NCBI GenBank assembly: GCA_003445035.1
Contig: DLVV01000138.1
Coordinates: forward strand, 1 to 16,323
Source of the DNA: Planctomycetaceae bacterium
Lineage (GTDB): Bacteria > Planctomycetota > Planctomycetia > Planctomycetales > Planctomycetaceae
Direction of reading: 5' to 3'
Length of the DNA: 16,323 nt
Of this stretch, positions 1 through 8,230 are shown one piece after another. The notes below the pieces were generated by a model that was given only the letters and a program-made list of their open reading frames with translations, made no database searches and was not told the origin of the DNA. Position 1 is the first letter of the stretch. The number at the start of each line of letters is the position of its first letter. A program made the translations under genes and the position numbers.

Positions 1-755
1 CGCTTGTCGGTCGATTGAGTGAGTATCCACTCGTAGAGCTTGGGGTTGCCGTAGGTCGCGTCCCAGCAATTGTGACCGAGCTGTGGATAGAGCGTGAACC
101 GGATCGGGGCACCGCGATCCCTGAGGTCTGCGACAGTTTTCTGCAACTCCTCGACCAGGCTGGATCGGTCCTTGCCCCCGACGGTCGCCCATGTCGGCAA
201 CTGCAGAAATTGCTTGGAATCGATCTTGGCAGTGCCACAGATCGGCACGATCGCCGCGAACCGACCGGGGGCGGCGTTGGCCACTGCCCAGGTTCCGGCG
301 CCTCCCATGCTCAGGCCTGTCACCGAGGTGCGTTTCTTGTCGATGTTGTAGGTGGCCTGGAGGTGGTCAATCAGTTCGAGCAGGGCAGCGGCGTGGAATC
401 GTTCTCCGGGACGGACCTGGGGCGAAACGGTGACGAAGGGGAAATCGGGCCGCTTGGCGACGAGCTTGGGAGGCCCATGCTTCTTGACCAGTTCGAGGTC
501 GTTTCCCCGTTCCCCGGATCCGTGCAAAAACAGCAACAACGGCGAAGGGCGGCCCTTGGCCTTGTAGGTCCTGGGCAGGAAAACCAGGTATTGGCATGAG
601 TGCGATGGGGTCTTTTGACTCTGGAACTTCTGTCCGACCTGTTTTCCGGGCGAGGGGGTCGCTGCGGTAGCAGACGAGTTCACCAGCAAAAAGGAAACAA
701 TGAACAATCTCAGTCCCGCCGTGATATGAGCCACGTGGTGTCGCCGTGTTCTCAT
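1..755 (-). CDS. Secreted alpha/beta-hydrolase, predicted serine esterase/peptidase (3' end outside window)
   Basis: About 251 codons are visible, running right to left and off the left edge without a stop codon. The N-terminus looks like a signal peptide: MRTRRHH, then a hydrophobic stretch (about residues 12-30, ITAGLRLFIVSFLLV) ending near SSATAA. The mature part has the alpha/beta-hydrolase features: an oxyanion-type HGSGERG loop, the nucleophile elbow GLSMGG, an acid-residue candidate in GGKD, and a His candidate in LGHNCWD, so the full Ser-Asp-His triad appears present. This resembles the predicted peptidase/phospholipase-carboxylesterase group (COG4099-like, dienelactone hydrolase fold). 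The substrate cannot be told; a secreted esterase acting on plant or algal polymers would be typical but is inference. ATG at 755 is chosen because GGAG lies 7 bases upstream (plus-strand 763-766) and a signal peptide follows. It is divergent from the sigma factor gene, 154 bases away. Confidence 0.85.
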   Translation of the reverse strand, partial: MRTRRHHVAHITAGLRLFIVSFLLVNSSATAATPSPGKQVGQKFQSQKTPSHSCQYLVFLPRTYKAKGRPSPLLLFLHGSGERGNDLELVKKHGPPKLVAKRPDFPFVTVSPQVRPGERFHAAALLELIDHLQATYNIDKKRTSVTGLSMGGAGTWAVANAAPGRFAAIVPICGTAKIDSKQFLQLPTWATVGGKDRSSLVEELQKTVADLRDRGAPIRFTLYPQLGHNCWDATYGNPKLYEWILTQSTDK

Positions 756-909
756 GCCGAATCTCCGTTCGAAAATGCTCGTGTTGCCTCCATTCAACGA
801 CTCCCCATTCCGGAATGCAACGTCTCGGAGGTGTCGACGTGGTGGCGGCTCGCGGGAATGCTGGGATAGACTGAAAACGTCAACCTGCGGTTCTCTGTCG
901 CCACGCAAA

Positions 910-1536
910 ATGCCCGACTCCGACATCAACACATCGGTTCTCATCGGCCTGCTCGATCGGGCGCGAGATGGCGATGACCAGGCTCGAGACGAGTTGTTCG
1001 AGCGGTGCCGACATTACGTCGCGTTGCTGGCTCGGGTGCATATCGAAAGTTGGTTGCAGGCCAAGGTCGACCCATCGGATCTCGTTCAGCAGACATTGCT
1101 GGAAGCCTACCGGGGCCTGGACGGGTTCCAGGGCCAGACTGAGGGCGAATGGTTGGCGTGGCTCAAGCAAATTCTCAAGCACAACGCCACCGATTACATT
1201 CGTTCATACAAGGGGACCGCCAAGCGGCGGATCCAGCGGGAGGTGCCGATGGAGGCCCCTCGGCATGGTTCGAGCCTGTTTCGAATCGATCCATCTGATC
1301 CGGGCGATACGCCCAGCCAGTTGGTCATGCAACACGAGAACGAAATCCAGTTGGCCGAGGCGGTCAGTCGGCTTGACGAAGATCACCAGCAGGTGATCCT
1401 GTTGCGGAATGTTCAGCGAATGAGTTTCAACGAGGTGGCCGAGCGGATGGGGCGGTCCCGTCCAGCTGTCCAGATGCTTTGGCTACGAGCTCTGAAAAAA
1501 TTGAAAGATCTGCTTCACGATGTCGAGGGACCCTGA
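910..1536 (+). CDS. ECF-type RNA polymerase sigma factor, planctomycete kinase-associated type
   Basis: A 208-residue sigma-70 family factor of the extracytoplasmic function type, directing RNA polymerase to a dedicated promoter set. Sigma region 2 spans about residues 25-100, with the region 2.2 core VDPSDLVQQTLLEAY (53-67). Region 4 spans about 145-203, with the helix-turn-helix MSFNEVAERMGRSRPAVQML (171-190). There is no anti-sigma gene next to it; instead the stop overlaps the start of a Ser/Thr kinase gene by 17 bases, implying translational coupling and joint function. In most ECF factors region 2.2 carries an acidic DAED-like motif; here it reads DPSD, with Ser56 replacing the Glu. ATG 910 is chosen because the protein then begins like its relatives. 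The frame is open further upstream to an ATG at 754, but that 52-residue extension is Arg/Ser-rich with no recognisable domain. No Shine-Dalgarno sequence is seen. Confidence 0.9.
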   Translation: MPDSDINTSVLIGLLDRARDGDDQARDELFERCRHYVALLARVHIESWLQAKVDPSDLVQQTLLEAYRGLDGFQGQTEGEWLAWLKQILKHNATDYIRSYKGTAKRRIQREVPMEAPRHGSSLFRIDPSDPGDTPSQLVMQHENEIQLAEAVSRLDEDHQQVILLRNVQRMSFNEVAERMGRSRPAVQMLWLRALKKLKDLLHDVEGP

Positions 1537-3313
1537 GGGGATCGGTCCGGAGTTGTCCGGCGAGTTGCCACTCGATCCGGACGACAGCAATCTGGTCGAG
1601 GCTCTGGATCAGCTGGTTGATGCGCTGCAGGCCGAAGACGGCCAGGCTCGTACCGTTTTGCTGACGGCTCGGCCCGAGTTGGCCGAATACGCCGAGTGCC
1701 TGGTCCGTTTGGATGCCTTGTTGCCGGCGTCGGCTGTGGCCGGTGCGGAGCATTCGGATCCGCTCCACACGGGGCCCACCGGTCCCTCTCAGAACGACGG
1801 CGATCGGGTGGGCACCCGGTTCGGCCGCTACGAGTTGGTCGAACGGATTGGTCACGGCGCCATGGGTGTCGTCTACCTGGCTCGCCAGACCGATCTGGAC
1901 CGGACCGTGGCACTGAAATTGATCACTCCCGGCCGTGTGGGCGGTGAGGCGGACGTGGAGAGGTTTTACAGCGAGGCCCGTGCGGCGGCTCGGCTCAGGC
2001 ATCCGGGCATCGTCGGAGTGCTGGAGGTTGGGGAGGTTGACGGCCAGCACTTCATCGCTATGGATTACGTCTCCGGAGGCGATCTCTCCGAATTTGTCAG
2101 AAGCCAAACACCCGGCAGCGAAGGGGAGAGCTCACACGCCGACGACTCGGTGTTGTTGCTGACTTCGCCGACGGGCCTGTGGCGAAAGCCCATTTCCGGT
2201 ACGGCTGTCGAACCGGATACCGCTGCCGGCTGGATCGTGGATATTTCGAGGGCGGTGGATTATCTGCACAATCACGACGTCATTCACCGTGACCTGAAAC
2301 TGGGCAACATCCTGCTGGATGAAGACCAGCGACCATTGGTGACTGATTTTGGATTGGCATTGGTCTACGGTGACGAGGCGACCAAGACAAATGCCGGCGC
2401 GATCGTGGGAACGCCAGCCTACATGGCCCCGGAACAGGCCACCGGCGATGTCGAGGCGATTTCTCCACGGAGCGATATTTTCAGCCTCGGCGTGATGCTC
2501 TATGAACTGCTGACCGGCCGCCCGCCGTTCCTGGTTGATAATCCTCTCGATACCCTGGTCCGTGTGATCGAGGTCGATCCCGAGCCACCCACCGCCATCC
2601 AGCCATGGTTGTCACGTGAACTGGAACATATCTGTCTGAAGTGTCTCGAGAAGGATCCCGGCAGCCGCTATCACTCGGCCAGAGAACTGGCCGACGATCT
2701 GGAGCGGTATCTGAGGCGTGAGAACGTTCGGGCCCGACCGGCCGGAGTGGTTCACCGGGTGCGAAGATGGGGGCGTCGTCAGCCGGTGCTGATGGCCCAC
2801 ATGGTCGCCCTGGGCCTGGTGGCCCTCATCAATCAACTGGGTTTTCTCTTTGGTGGCGATGCCGAGCATCCGGAGGTTCACCAGCGGGTGATGGCGATTC
2901 TGGTCGTCTGGATGGTCGTCTCGATTGCCTGCCAGGGACTGATGAAACGTCCGCGGTGGCAGGCGGCCGTCCGATTTTTCTGGTGCGCCACCGACGCGGC
3001 ACTGCTGACGTCCGTACTGGCACAAAGTGCGGCTGCCCCCGGTCCGTTGCTGGTCGGGTATGCGCTGCTGATCGCAGCTTCGGGGTTGTTCTTCCGTGTC
3101 CGACTGGTGTGGTTCATGACCCTGTCCTGTGTTCTCGGCTACGCCGTCCTGCTGGGGGTCCGACAACGGCTGCACGCCGTTGCCCTGGACGAGGATGTGC
3201 CCTGGCAGTATCCGATTCTCTTTGCGGTGGTCCTGGCCGTTCTGGGGATGGTCATCGCCTACCAGGTCTTCCGGGTCAGGGTTCTGAGCCGGTACTACCG
3301 CCGGGGAGGATGA
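1520..3313 (+). CDS. Ser/Thr protein kinase with C-terminal multi-helix membrane domain
   Basis: 597 residues. The N-terminal 100 residues are a helical, acidic leader. The Hanks-type kinase domain covers about 104-398 and has every catalytic element: glycine loop GHGAMG (111-116), ATP-binding Lys133 in ALKL, Glu152, catalytic loop HRDLK (256-260, Asp258) with Asn263, DFG (276-278), and YMAPEQ (301-306). A poorly conserved insertion of about 35 residues (196-232) interrupts the C-lobe before helix E. After a basic stretch (404-421), about six hydrophobic segments follow (near 423-445, 455-473, 485-502, 507-525, 528-548 and 563-582), and the protein ends in a basic tail. It therefore looks like an active kinase held in the inner membrane by a polytopic sensor domain rather than the single helix plus repeat domain common in planctomycetes. 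ATG 1520 lies inside the sigma factor gene. The likely partner is that sigma factor; this is inferred from gene order. Confidence 0.93.
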   Translation: MSRDPEGIGPELSGELPLDPDDSNLVEALDQLVDALQAEDGQARTVLLTARPELAEYAECLVRLDALLPASAVAGAEHSDPLHTGPTGPSQNDGDRVGTRFGRYELVERIGHGAMGVVYLARQTDLDRTVALKLITPGRVGGEADVERFYSEARAAARLRHPGIVGVLEVGEVDGQHFIAMDYVSGGDLSEFVRSQTPGSEGESSHADDSVLLLTSPTGLWRKPISGTAVEPDTAAGWIVDISRAVDYLHNHDVIHRDLKLGNILLDEDQRPLVTDFGLALVYGDEATKTNAGAIVGTPAYMAPEQATGDVEAISPRSDIFSLGVMLYELLTGRPPFLVDNPLDTLVRVIEVDPEPPTAIQPWLSRELEHICLKCLEKDPGSRYHSARELADDLERYLRRENVRARPAGVVHRVRRWGRRQPVLMAHMVALGLVALINQLGFLFGGDAEHPEVHQRVMAILVVWMVVSIACQGLMKRPRWQAAVRFFWCATDAALLTSVLAQSAAAPGPLLVGYALLIAASGLFFRVRLVWFMTLSCVLGYAVLLGVRQRLHAVALDEDVPWQYPILFAVVLAVLGMVIAYQVFRVRVLSRYYRRGG

Positions 3314-3423
3314 GGCGACAGAATCTCGCGGAGAACTGGTCTTGTTGAGCGTCTGGCTCGGCCGGTATCATCCGCCGCCAGCGTCCCGTTTGGATCCGTC
3401 TTTTCCGCTTTCGGCCGGCCCGC

Positions 3424-4518
3424 ATGTTTCCCGATCGCATCGCCAGGCGACTGGACGAGACCGACGTCCAGAGGATTGCGGTCATCAAGCCGACAGCCTT
3501 CGGCGACGTTGTCCAGTCGTTGCCGATTCTCGGGGCGCTGGCGGAACGGTTTCCCGGGGCACGGGTGTCGTGGGTGATCAGTGAGCCCCTTTCGGAACTG
3601 GTGGCCGGTCACCCCGTTCTCGATGAATGGATCGTCTATCGGCGGCGCGGTGGATGGCGGCAATGGCGGCAATTATTGGCCACCCTGAGAAACCGTCGAT
3701 TCGATCTGGTGTTCGACTTGCAAGGCCTGTTGCGGACTGCAGTGATGACTCGTGCCACGGCGGCACCATTGCGGATTGGACTCGAGACGGCCCGGGAAGG
3801 CTCGGGGTTGGCCTGCCATGGATTGCTCGAGGATACTGGTCGACAGGTGCCTGCCCATCGACGTTACTGGCGGGTTGCGGAGTTCCTGGGAATGGGTGAC
3901 TTGACGCCACGGGCCGGGCTGGAGATCTCCCGCTCTGAACACGCCTGGGCCGATGTGATGACCCGCCAACTCGGAGAGCGGGTGGTGGCGATCCATCCCG
4001 GAGCGCGCTGGGAGACGAAACGGTGGCCGATCGAGCACTTTGCGGCCGTTGGCGTGCATGCGATCCGTGAACATGGCGCGTCGTTGCTTCTGGTGGGGTC
4101 ACCGGATGAGCGAGTGGCCGCAGCGAGACTGAAAGAACTGATTCTGCGGCAGGCGACTGACGGGCGGGTCGAGAACCTGGCGGGACAGACCGGGTTGAAG
4201 AAACTGGCGGCTGTGCTGTCAGCGGTCGACGTCGTGGTGACAAACGACAGCGGGCCAATGCACTTGGCCGCTGCGGTCGAAACTCCTGTGGTCGGTGTGT
4301 TCACCTGTACCACGGCCCGACGGTCTGGTCCGCCGGGAGATCGGCATGTTCTGATCGAGACATCGGTGACCTGCGGGGGCAGTTATCACAAGCGCTGTCC
4401 TCATCGCGGAGACCGTCACCTGGCCTGCCTGCAGGATGTGTCGGCCGCCGAAGCCTGCGAGGGACTCGATCGACTGCTTGGGGACGTTCCGGCGATCGTG
4501 CGGACGAAAGTGGCTTAG
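3424..4518 (+). CDS. Glycosyltransferase family 9, heptosyltransferase-type
   Basis: 364 residues, the usual length for GT9 lipopolysaccharide heptosyltransferases, which transfer L-glycero-D-manno-heptose from an ADP-sugar to the inner core at the cytoplasmic face of the membrane. The N-terminal Rossmann half has the signature IKPTAFGDVVQSLP (21-34); Asp28 matches the catalytic Asp of WaaC. The C-terminal half has HPGARWETKRWP (191-202), which contains a basic residue of the sugar-nucleotide site, and NDSGPMHLAAA (274-284), the donor-binding loop typical of WaaF. Near the C-terminus Cys317, Cys325 and Cys335 form the cysteine-rich tail seen in many family members. The exact sugar cannot be assigned from sequence. 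ATG 3424 is the natural family start; no Shine-Dalgarno sequence is evident. It follows the kinase by 110 bases and converges on the FGGY kinase with a 10-base gap. Confidence 0.9.
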   Translation: MFPDRIARRLDETDVQRIAVIKPTAFGDVVQSLPILGALAERFPGARVSWVISEPLSELVAGHPVLDEWIVYRRRGGWRQWRQLLATLRNRRFDLVFDLQGLLRTAVMTRATAAPLRIGLETAREGSGLACHGLLEDTGRQVPAHRRYWRVAEFLGMGDLTPRAGLEISRSEHAWADVMTRQLGERVVAIHPGARWETKRWPIEHFAAVGVHAIREHGASLLLVGSPDERVAAARLKELILRQATDGRVENLAGQTGLKKLAAVLSAVDVVVTNDSGPMHLAAAVETPVVGVFTCTTARRSGPPGDRHVLIETSVTCGGSYHKRCPHRGDRHLACLQDVSAAEACEGLDRLLGDVPAIVRTKVA

Positions 4519-4528
4519 GGACTATCTG

Positions 4529-5968
4529 TTATCCCAACAGCCTGATGGCCTGTCCCGCGGTTGCCAGGTCGGGCCAGACGCCGCATTGGCTTCCGGCCAG
4601 CAACGCCGTGCCGAACGCCGCCTCCTGGTCGTGTTCGGCCAGCACCACCGGCATGTCAAATCGCCGTTCGATGCTCTCCACCAGCAACGGATTCTGTCTC
4701 ATTCCGTTCCCGGATCCGACAATTCGCACACAGTTGGCCGGGCGGGCCTGGTCGGCATTTTCGAAGAACCAGGCGAAGCCGTCAGCGATGCCGTTGAGCA
4801 CGGCGCGGGCGACATGTCCGGGGGTGAAGTTCTGGAACGTGATCCCTTCGAACCGACCCCGCACCGTTGGTTGACGCCGTGTTCCGCGAAACAACGGTTC
4901 GCAAACCAGGCCGTCGGCGTCAGGAGAAACGGAGGCGGCCGATTCGGCAAGCTGTGAATAAATTGCCTCGGCCGACAACGGTGTCCCGAAAGTGTCCAGC
5001 CAGCCGCCGACGGCCTGGTTCACCCACGCGTAGGCGTCGCCGCCGGCCAGGCCGGCTCCAACCAGCATGAAGCGATTTTGAGGCAGATAACGGGTGTCCA
5101 TTGATGGCACGTGACAGAATTCCGGGACGGGCCAGTTGATCTGGCCACCAGTGCCGACGTTGATCTGGATCGCCGGTTCGCCAACCGGCAGGCTGCCCAG
5201 TACTGCCGCCTGGTTGTCGCCGATTGCCCCACAGATTGGCAGGCCGGCCGGCAACCCGGTCTCTGCGGCCCACTCCGGGACCAGCGTGCCGATCACCGTG
5301 CCACTTTCGACCACCCCGGGCAACCATTCTCGAGGGATGTGGCCACTGTCCAGCAGCGGATCGCTCCAGCGATCCTCAACGAGGTTGAAGACGCCGGAGG
5401 CCGCCGCGTTGCTGCGATCTGTCACGATCGCCGTGTCGGTCAACTCGGCTGCCACCCAGTCGGCCAGGAACGTGGCTCCGGCGGTTTCCGAAGGGACCGA
5501 GTCGCTGCCGATGAGTGTTGCCAGGGTGACTCCCAGGTATCCGGGGGCCGGTTTGCAGCCGGTCTGTGCCAGGTCCGCGTCTTCACAAGCGGCCAGGTAC
5601 GTCTCCAGCCAGCTTGCGGCGGGATCAACTGGTGAGTCGATTGTGGCGGGTTCGTTGGCGCGACGATCCTGCCAGGTGATCAAGTGGGTCAGCGGACGAC
5701 GTGAGGGGCCGGTCAGAAGCACACCATGCATCTGGCCGGTCAGCCCCAGGCCCGCCGGGGTTCCGGGCAGATCACGTGCCAACTCCGAAAGAACGTCGAC
5801 GATGATGCCGAGAATGTGCGTCGGATCCTGCTCGGCGTGACCGGAAGGCAGGCCGAGCTGGGTGGCGGTGTTCGGGCGTTGAACGCGTGTGACGATCTGG
5901 CCGTCGGGATCGACGGCAATCGCCGCGATTGAACTGGTTCCAAGATCCAGGGCGAGGGAGAGCAACAT
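4529..5968 (-). CDS. FGGY-family carbohydrate kinase, sedoheptulokinase- or xylulokinase-like
   Basis: 479 residues, full length for an FGGY kinase, which phosphorylates a sugar with ATP in the cytoplasm. The N-terminal phosphate loop is LDLGTSS (7-13). GLTGQMHG (75-82) and LITWQDRRA (96-104) form the sugar-binding region. The catalytic base is predicted to be Asp251 in GAIGDNQAA, the second phosphate motif is INVGTGGQ (269-276), and the adenosine-site motif is GSGNGMRQNPL (418-428). Several blocks (the ITWQDRR segment, SNAAASGVFN at 186-195, the GDNQA block and the MDTRYLP region at 290-296) recall animal sedoheptulokinase as I remember it more than bacterial xylulokinase. I therefore favour sedoheptulose as substrate but hold this weakly; xylulose is the main alternative. 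It ends 10 bases from the stop of the convergent GT9 gene. ATG 5968 starts directly at the beta strand of the phosphate loop; no clear Shine-Dalgarno sequence. Confidence 0.88.
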   Translation of the reverse strand: MLLSLALDLGTSSIAAIAVDPDGQIVTRVQRPNTATQLGLPSGHAEQDPTHILGIIVDVLSELARDLPGTPAGLGLTGQMHGVLLTGPSRRPLTHLITWQDRRANEPATIDSPVDPAASWLETYLAACEDADLAQTGCKPAPGYLGVTLATLIGSDSVPSETAGATFLADWVAAELTDTAIVTDRSNAAASGVFNLVEDRWSDPLLDSGHIPREWLPGVVESGTVIGTLVPEWAAETGLPAGLPICGAIGDNQAAVLGSLPVGEPAIQINVGTGGQINWPVPEFCHVPSMDTRYLPQNRFMLVGAGLAGGDAYAWVNQAVGGWLDTFGTPLSAEAIYSQLAESAASVSPDADGLVCEPLFRGTRRQPTVRGRFEGITFQNFTPGHVARAVLNGIADGFAWFFENADQARPANCVRIVGSGNGMRQNPLLVESIERRFDMPVVLAEHDQEAAFGTALLAGSQCGVWPDLATAGQAIRLLG

Positions 5969-6058
5969 GGATGAGGTTGAGACGGGGGCGGGCTGTGTTG
6001 TTCGTCCGGCAGCGGGTGCGTAGAGTGACTATATCACGTCGAAACCGGAGCCCCATCA

Positions 6059-7336
6059 ATGCGTCTGTCTGCGAGTCTTGAATTGTGTGTCTGCGTGCTG
6101 GTCGCCGGCCTGCTGGTCGGCGAGGCCGGAGCGGCTGATTCTCCGGCCTTTCGCGGGGTCCGTGGCGACGGCCATTCGGATGAGCAGGTGCCGGTCAAGT
6201 GGAGCGCTGAGAAGAACGTCAAGTGGCGGATCGCATTGCCATTCCCCGGTCACAGCACTCCGGTCATTTCGCGAGGGCGGGTGTTCTTGACCTGTGCCGA
6301 CGTCAACGGCAAACAGCGTGGCCTCTACTGTTTCGACCGTCAGACGGGCAAGCAGGTCTGGAAGCGGGTCGTGTCGTTCGGAAAAGTTGAGCCGACCCAC
6401 AAGACCAACCCCTACGGTGCGTCGTCACCGGTCACCGATGGCAAGCGGGTGGTTGTCTGGCACGGTTCGGCCGGCCTGTTCTGTTATGACCACGCCGGCA
6501 AGTTGTTGTGGAAGCACGATCCCGGCGACGTGTTGCACATCTGGGGTTATGCATCGTCCCCGGTGATCTACAACGACCGGGTGTTCTTGCATCACGGTCC
6601 GGGGGTGGAATCGTTCATGATCTCCCTGGAACTGGCCACCGGGAAAGTCCTGTGGAAGACCCGAGAGGCCGGCGGGGCCAACGATCGCGATCCACGGATG
6701 GTGGCTTCGTTCAGCACGCCCGTGGTTGCCAGTGTGGGCGGCGTCGACCAGTTGATCTGCAGCATGCCGACCAGGGTGGCCGGGTTTGATCCGGGAACGG
6801 GTGAGGTGCTGTGGAGTATCGCCGGCCTCCCGTCACCACGGGGCGACCTGGTGTACACATCTCCGTTGATTGCCGGAAACGTCGGGATTGCGATGGGCGG
6901 TTACCAGGGGCCGCGGATGGGCTTCCGGCTTGGCGGAAGTGGTGATGTGACCAAGACGCATCGCTTGTGGCGGGTGGAAGAGAAACAACCTCAGAGGATC
7001 GGGTCGGGTGTGGTCGTGGGAGATCACGTCTACATCGCCAACGCCGGCCCGGGGACCATCGAGTGCATCTCGGTCAAGACGGGCAAAGTGGCATGGAAGG
7101 ACCGTCTGCCGTCGGGCAATGCCTGGGGGTCGACGGTGCGAGCCGGTGACTACCTGTACGTGACCGACCAGGGGGCGACCACGCACGTGTTCCGTCCATC
7201 GCCGAAGAAATTCGAACTGGTCTCCAGCAACGGCCTGGGGCCAGGCGAGAAGAGCAATTCGACTCCGGCCTTCTCCGACGGCGAGATCTTCCTGAGGACA
7301 CACAGCAGCCTGTTCTGCATCGCCGGACCCAAGTGA
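6059..7336 (+). CDS. Secreted PQQ-like beta-propeller repeat protein
   Basis: 425 residues. A signal peptide covers about residues 1-25, with cleavage near AGA-A. The mature protein starts with FRGVRGDGHS, a form of the FRG...GDG opening of many planctomycete PQQ-like proteins. Repeats of the BamB/quinoprotein-propeller type follow, visible as recurring W-K/W-R strands such as GLYCFDRQTGKQVWKR, MISLELATGKVLWKT, AGFDPGTGEVLWSI and ECISVKTGKVAWKD, each ending a blade. I see no cytochrome or dehydrogenase domain and no proof of bound PQQ, so an enzymatic role is unsupported; a binding or scaffold role in the periplasm is the safer reading. ATG 6059 has GGAG 8 bases upstream (6047-6050). The gene diverges from the FGGY kinase across 90 bases and converges on the cytochrome gene with 24 bases between stops. 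Confidence 0.9.
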   Translation: MRLSASLELCVCVLVAGLLVGEAGAADSPAFRGVRGDGHSDEQVPVKWSAEKNVKWRIALPFPGHSTPVISRGRVFLTCADVNGKQRGLYCFDRQTGKQVWKRVVSFGKVEPTHKTNPYGASSPVTDGKRVVVWHGSAGLFCYDHAGKLLWKHDPGDVLHIWGYASSPVIYNDRVFLHHGPGVESFMISLELATGKVLWKTREAGGANDRDPRMVASFSTPVVASVGGVDQLICSMPTRVAGFDPGTGEVLWSIAGLPSPRGDLVYTSPLIAGNVGIAMGGYQGPRMGFRLGGSGDVTKTHRLWRVEEKQPQRIGSGVVVGDHVYIANAGPGTIECISVKTGKVAWKDRLPSGNAWGSTVRAGDYLYVTDQGATTHVFRPSPKKFELVSSNGLGPGEKSNSTPAFSDGEIFLRTHSSLFCIAGPK

Positions 7337-7360
7337 TCCTCGTCGGGCAATCGCCGGTCC

Positions 7361-8161
7361 TCACTCGCTGCGAAAGGTCGAGTGACAGTCGGCGCAGGCC
7401 TTGGCGGACTGGAGATACAGCGGCTTGATTTTAGTCTTGTCGCCGGCCCGAAAAGCCCTCGCGGTGGCGGCGGCGTTCGTCTGGAAATTCGACGAGAAGT
7501 TCTGCCAGGCGGGCAACTGGGACTTTTGTTTGACCTCGTGAGTGTCGGAGAGGATGACCAGTCCCAGCAGGCTCATTGTCGCGGCATTGCGTGCGGCGAG
7601 ATTGGGGTCACGCGTTTGTCGGACTGCCCGCCTCAGTCGGCTGTTACGAGAGTTGAGTTCCTCCATGACGTGATGGAGCGAAATCAGTCCGGTCCAAGGC
7701 CGCTTGGCCGACCCGACCGGTTGGGCCTGTCCGAGAACCGCTTGTGTGAGTCTGGGAACTGTCGCGAGCGCCTCGCCGTGTGTTTTGCTCGCGGAAAGCT
7801 TCAGGGCGGTATCTCGCAACGTCGGTCCGTGGATCGGCAGCCGGTCCGCTTTTTCCGCGGTGGTCAGTTTGCTGTCGTGCGAGGCCAGTGCCTGCCCGAT
7901 CACGGCCAGCATGCCGGCGGCTCGCGGCAGTTCATGCTTGGCCGAGTCTGCGTAGGACTTTCTGGTGTCCAGGTACTGCTTGACGAGAGACAGTTGGAGA
8001 ACGGCTTCGTTCTGGAGGTCGGAGATTGAGATGATCTCGGAAAGCTTCTGGGGTCGGCGGGCGGGGGGCTTGGTTGATGTCATGCCCAGGCAGGCGACAG
8101 TCCCAAACAGCACGGTGAGCACTATCGGGGTGGTTGAAGTGAGGCGGAGCAGGGGGGACAT
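7361..8161 (-). CDS. Cytochrome c'-like (class II) protein with one C-terminal haem site
   Basis: 266 residues. An N-terminal hydrophobic segment (about 11-27, ending TVACLGM) indicates export; TVAC is an imperfect lipobox, so it may be a lipoprotein or be cut by signal peptidase I. The rest is predicted mostly helical. A single covalent haem motif CADCH (256-260) lies six residues from the C-terminus, the position expected in class II cytochromes such as cytochrome c', where the motif sits in the last helix of a four-helix bundle. The protein is about twice the usual length. Residues 45-145 and 157-262 look weakly alike, but only the second half has CxxCH. The role is electron transfer or gas binding in the periplasm; the partner is unknown. 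ATG 8161 has GGAG 7 bases upstream (plus-strand 8169-8172). It lies 69 bases downstream of the membrane glycosyltransferase gene on the same strand. Confidence 0.8.
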   Translation of the reverse strand: MSPLLRLTSTTPIVLTVLFGTVACLGMTSTKPPARRPQKLSEIISISDLQNEAVLQLSLVKQYLDTRKSYADSAKHELPRAAGMLAVIGQALASHDSKLTTAEKADRLPIHGPTLRDTALKLSASKTHGEALATVPRLTQAVLGQAQPVGSAKRPWTGLISLHHVMEELNSRNSRLRRAVRQTRDPNLAARNAATMSLLGLVILSDTHEVKQKSQLPAWQNFSSNFQTNAAATARAFRAGDKTKIKPLYLQSAKACADCHSTFRSE

Positions 8162-8230
8162 GACGACACTCCGTGGCGACTCGAGATGAGGTCGGCGAAA
8201 AATCAGTCTGGTGCGAGTCCGTGACGGGTG

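Noticed and set aside
1427..2107. A 226-codon open frame on the minus strand opposite the sigma/kinase junction
   Set aside because: The opposing sigma factor region 4 and kinase glycine loop are certain; this frame shows no family features.
4516..4540. A possible bidirectional terminator between the convergent GT9 and FGGY genes
   Set aside because: Only a 4-base GGGA/TCCC stem can be drawn, with a mismatched interior and no T tract.
5998..6035. A possible promoter (TTGTTC and TATATC) before the PQQ-like gene
   Set aside because: The spacing of about 26 bases is too long for a sigma-70 promoter; it is only a small AT-rich spot in a divergent gap.
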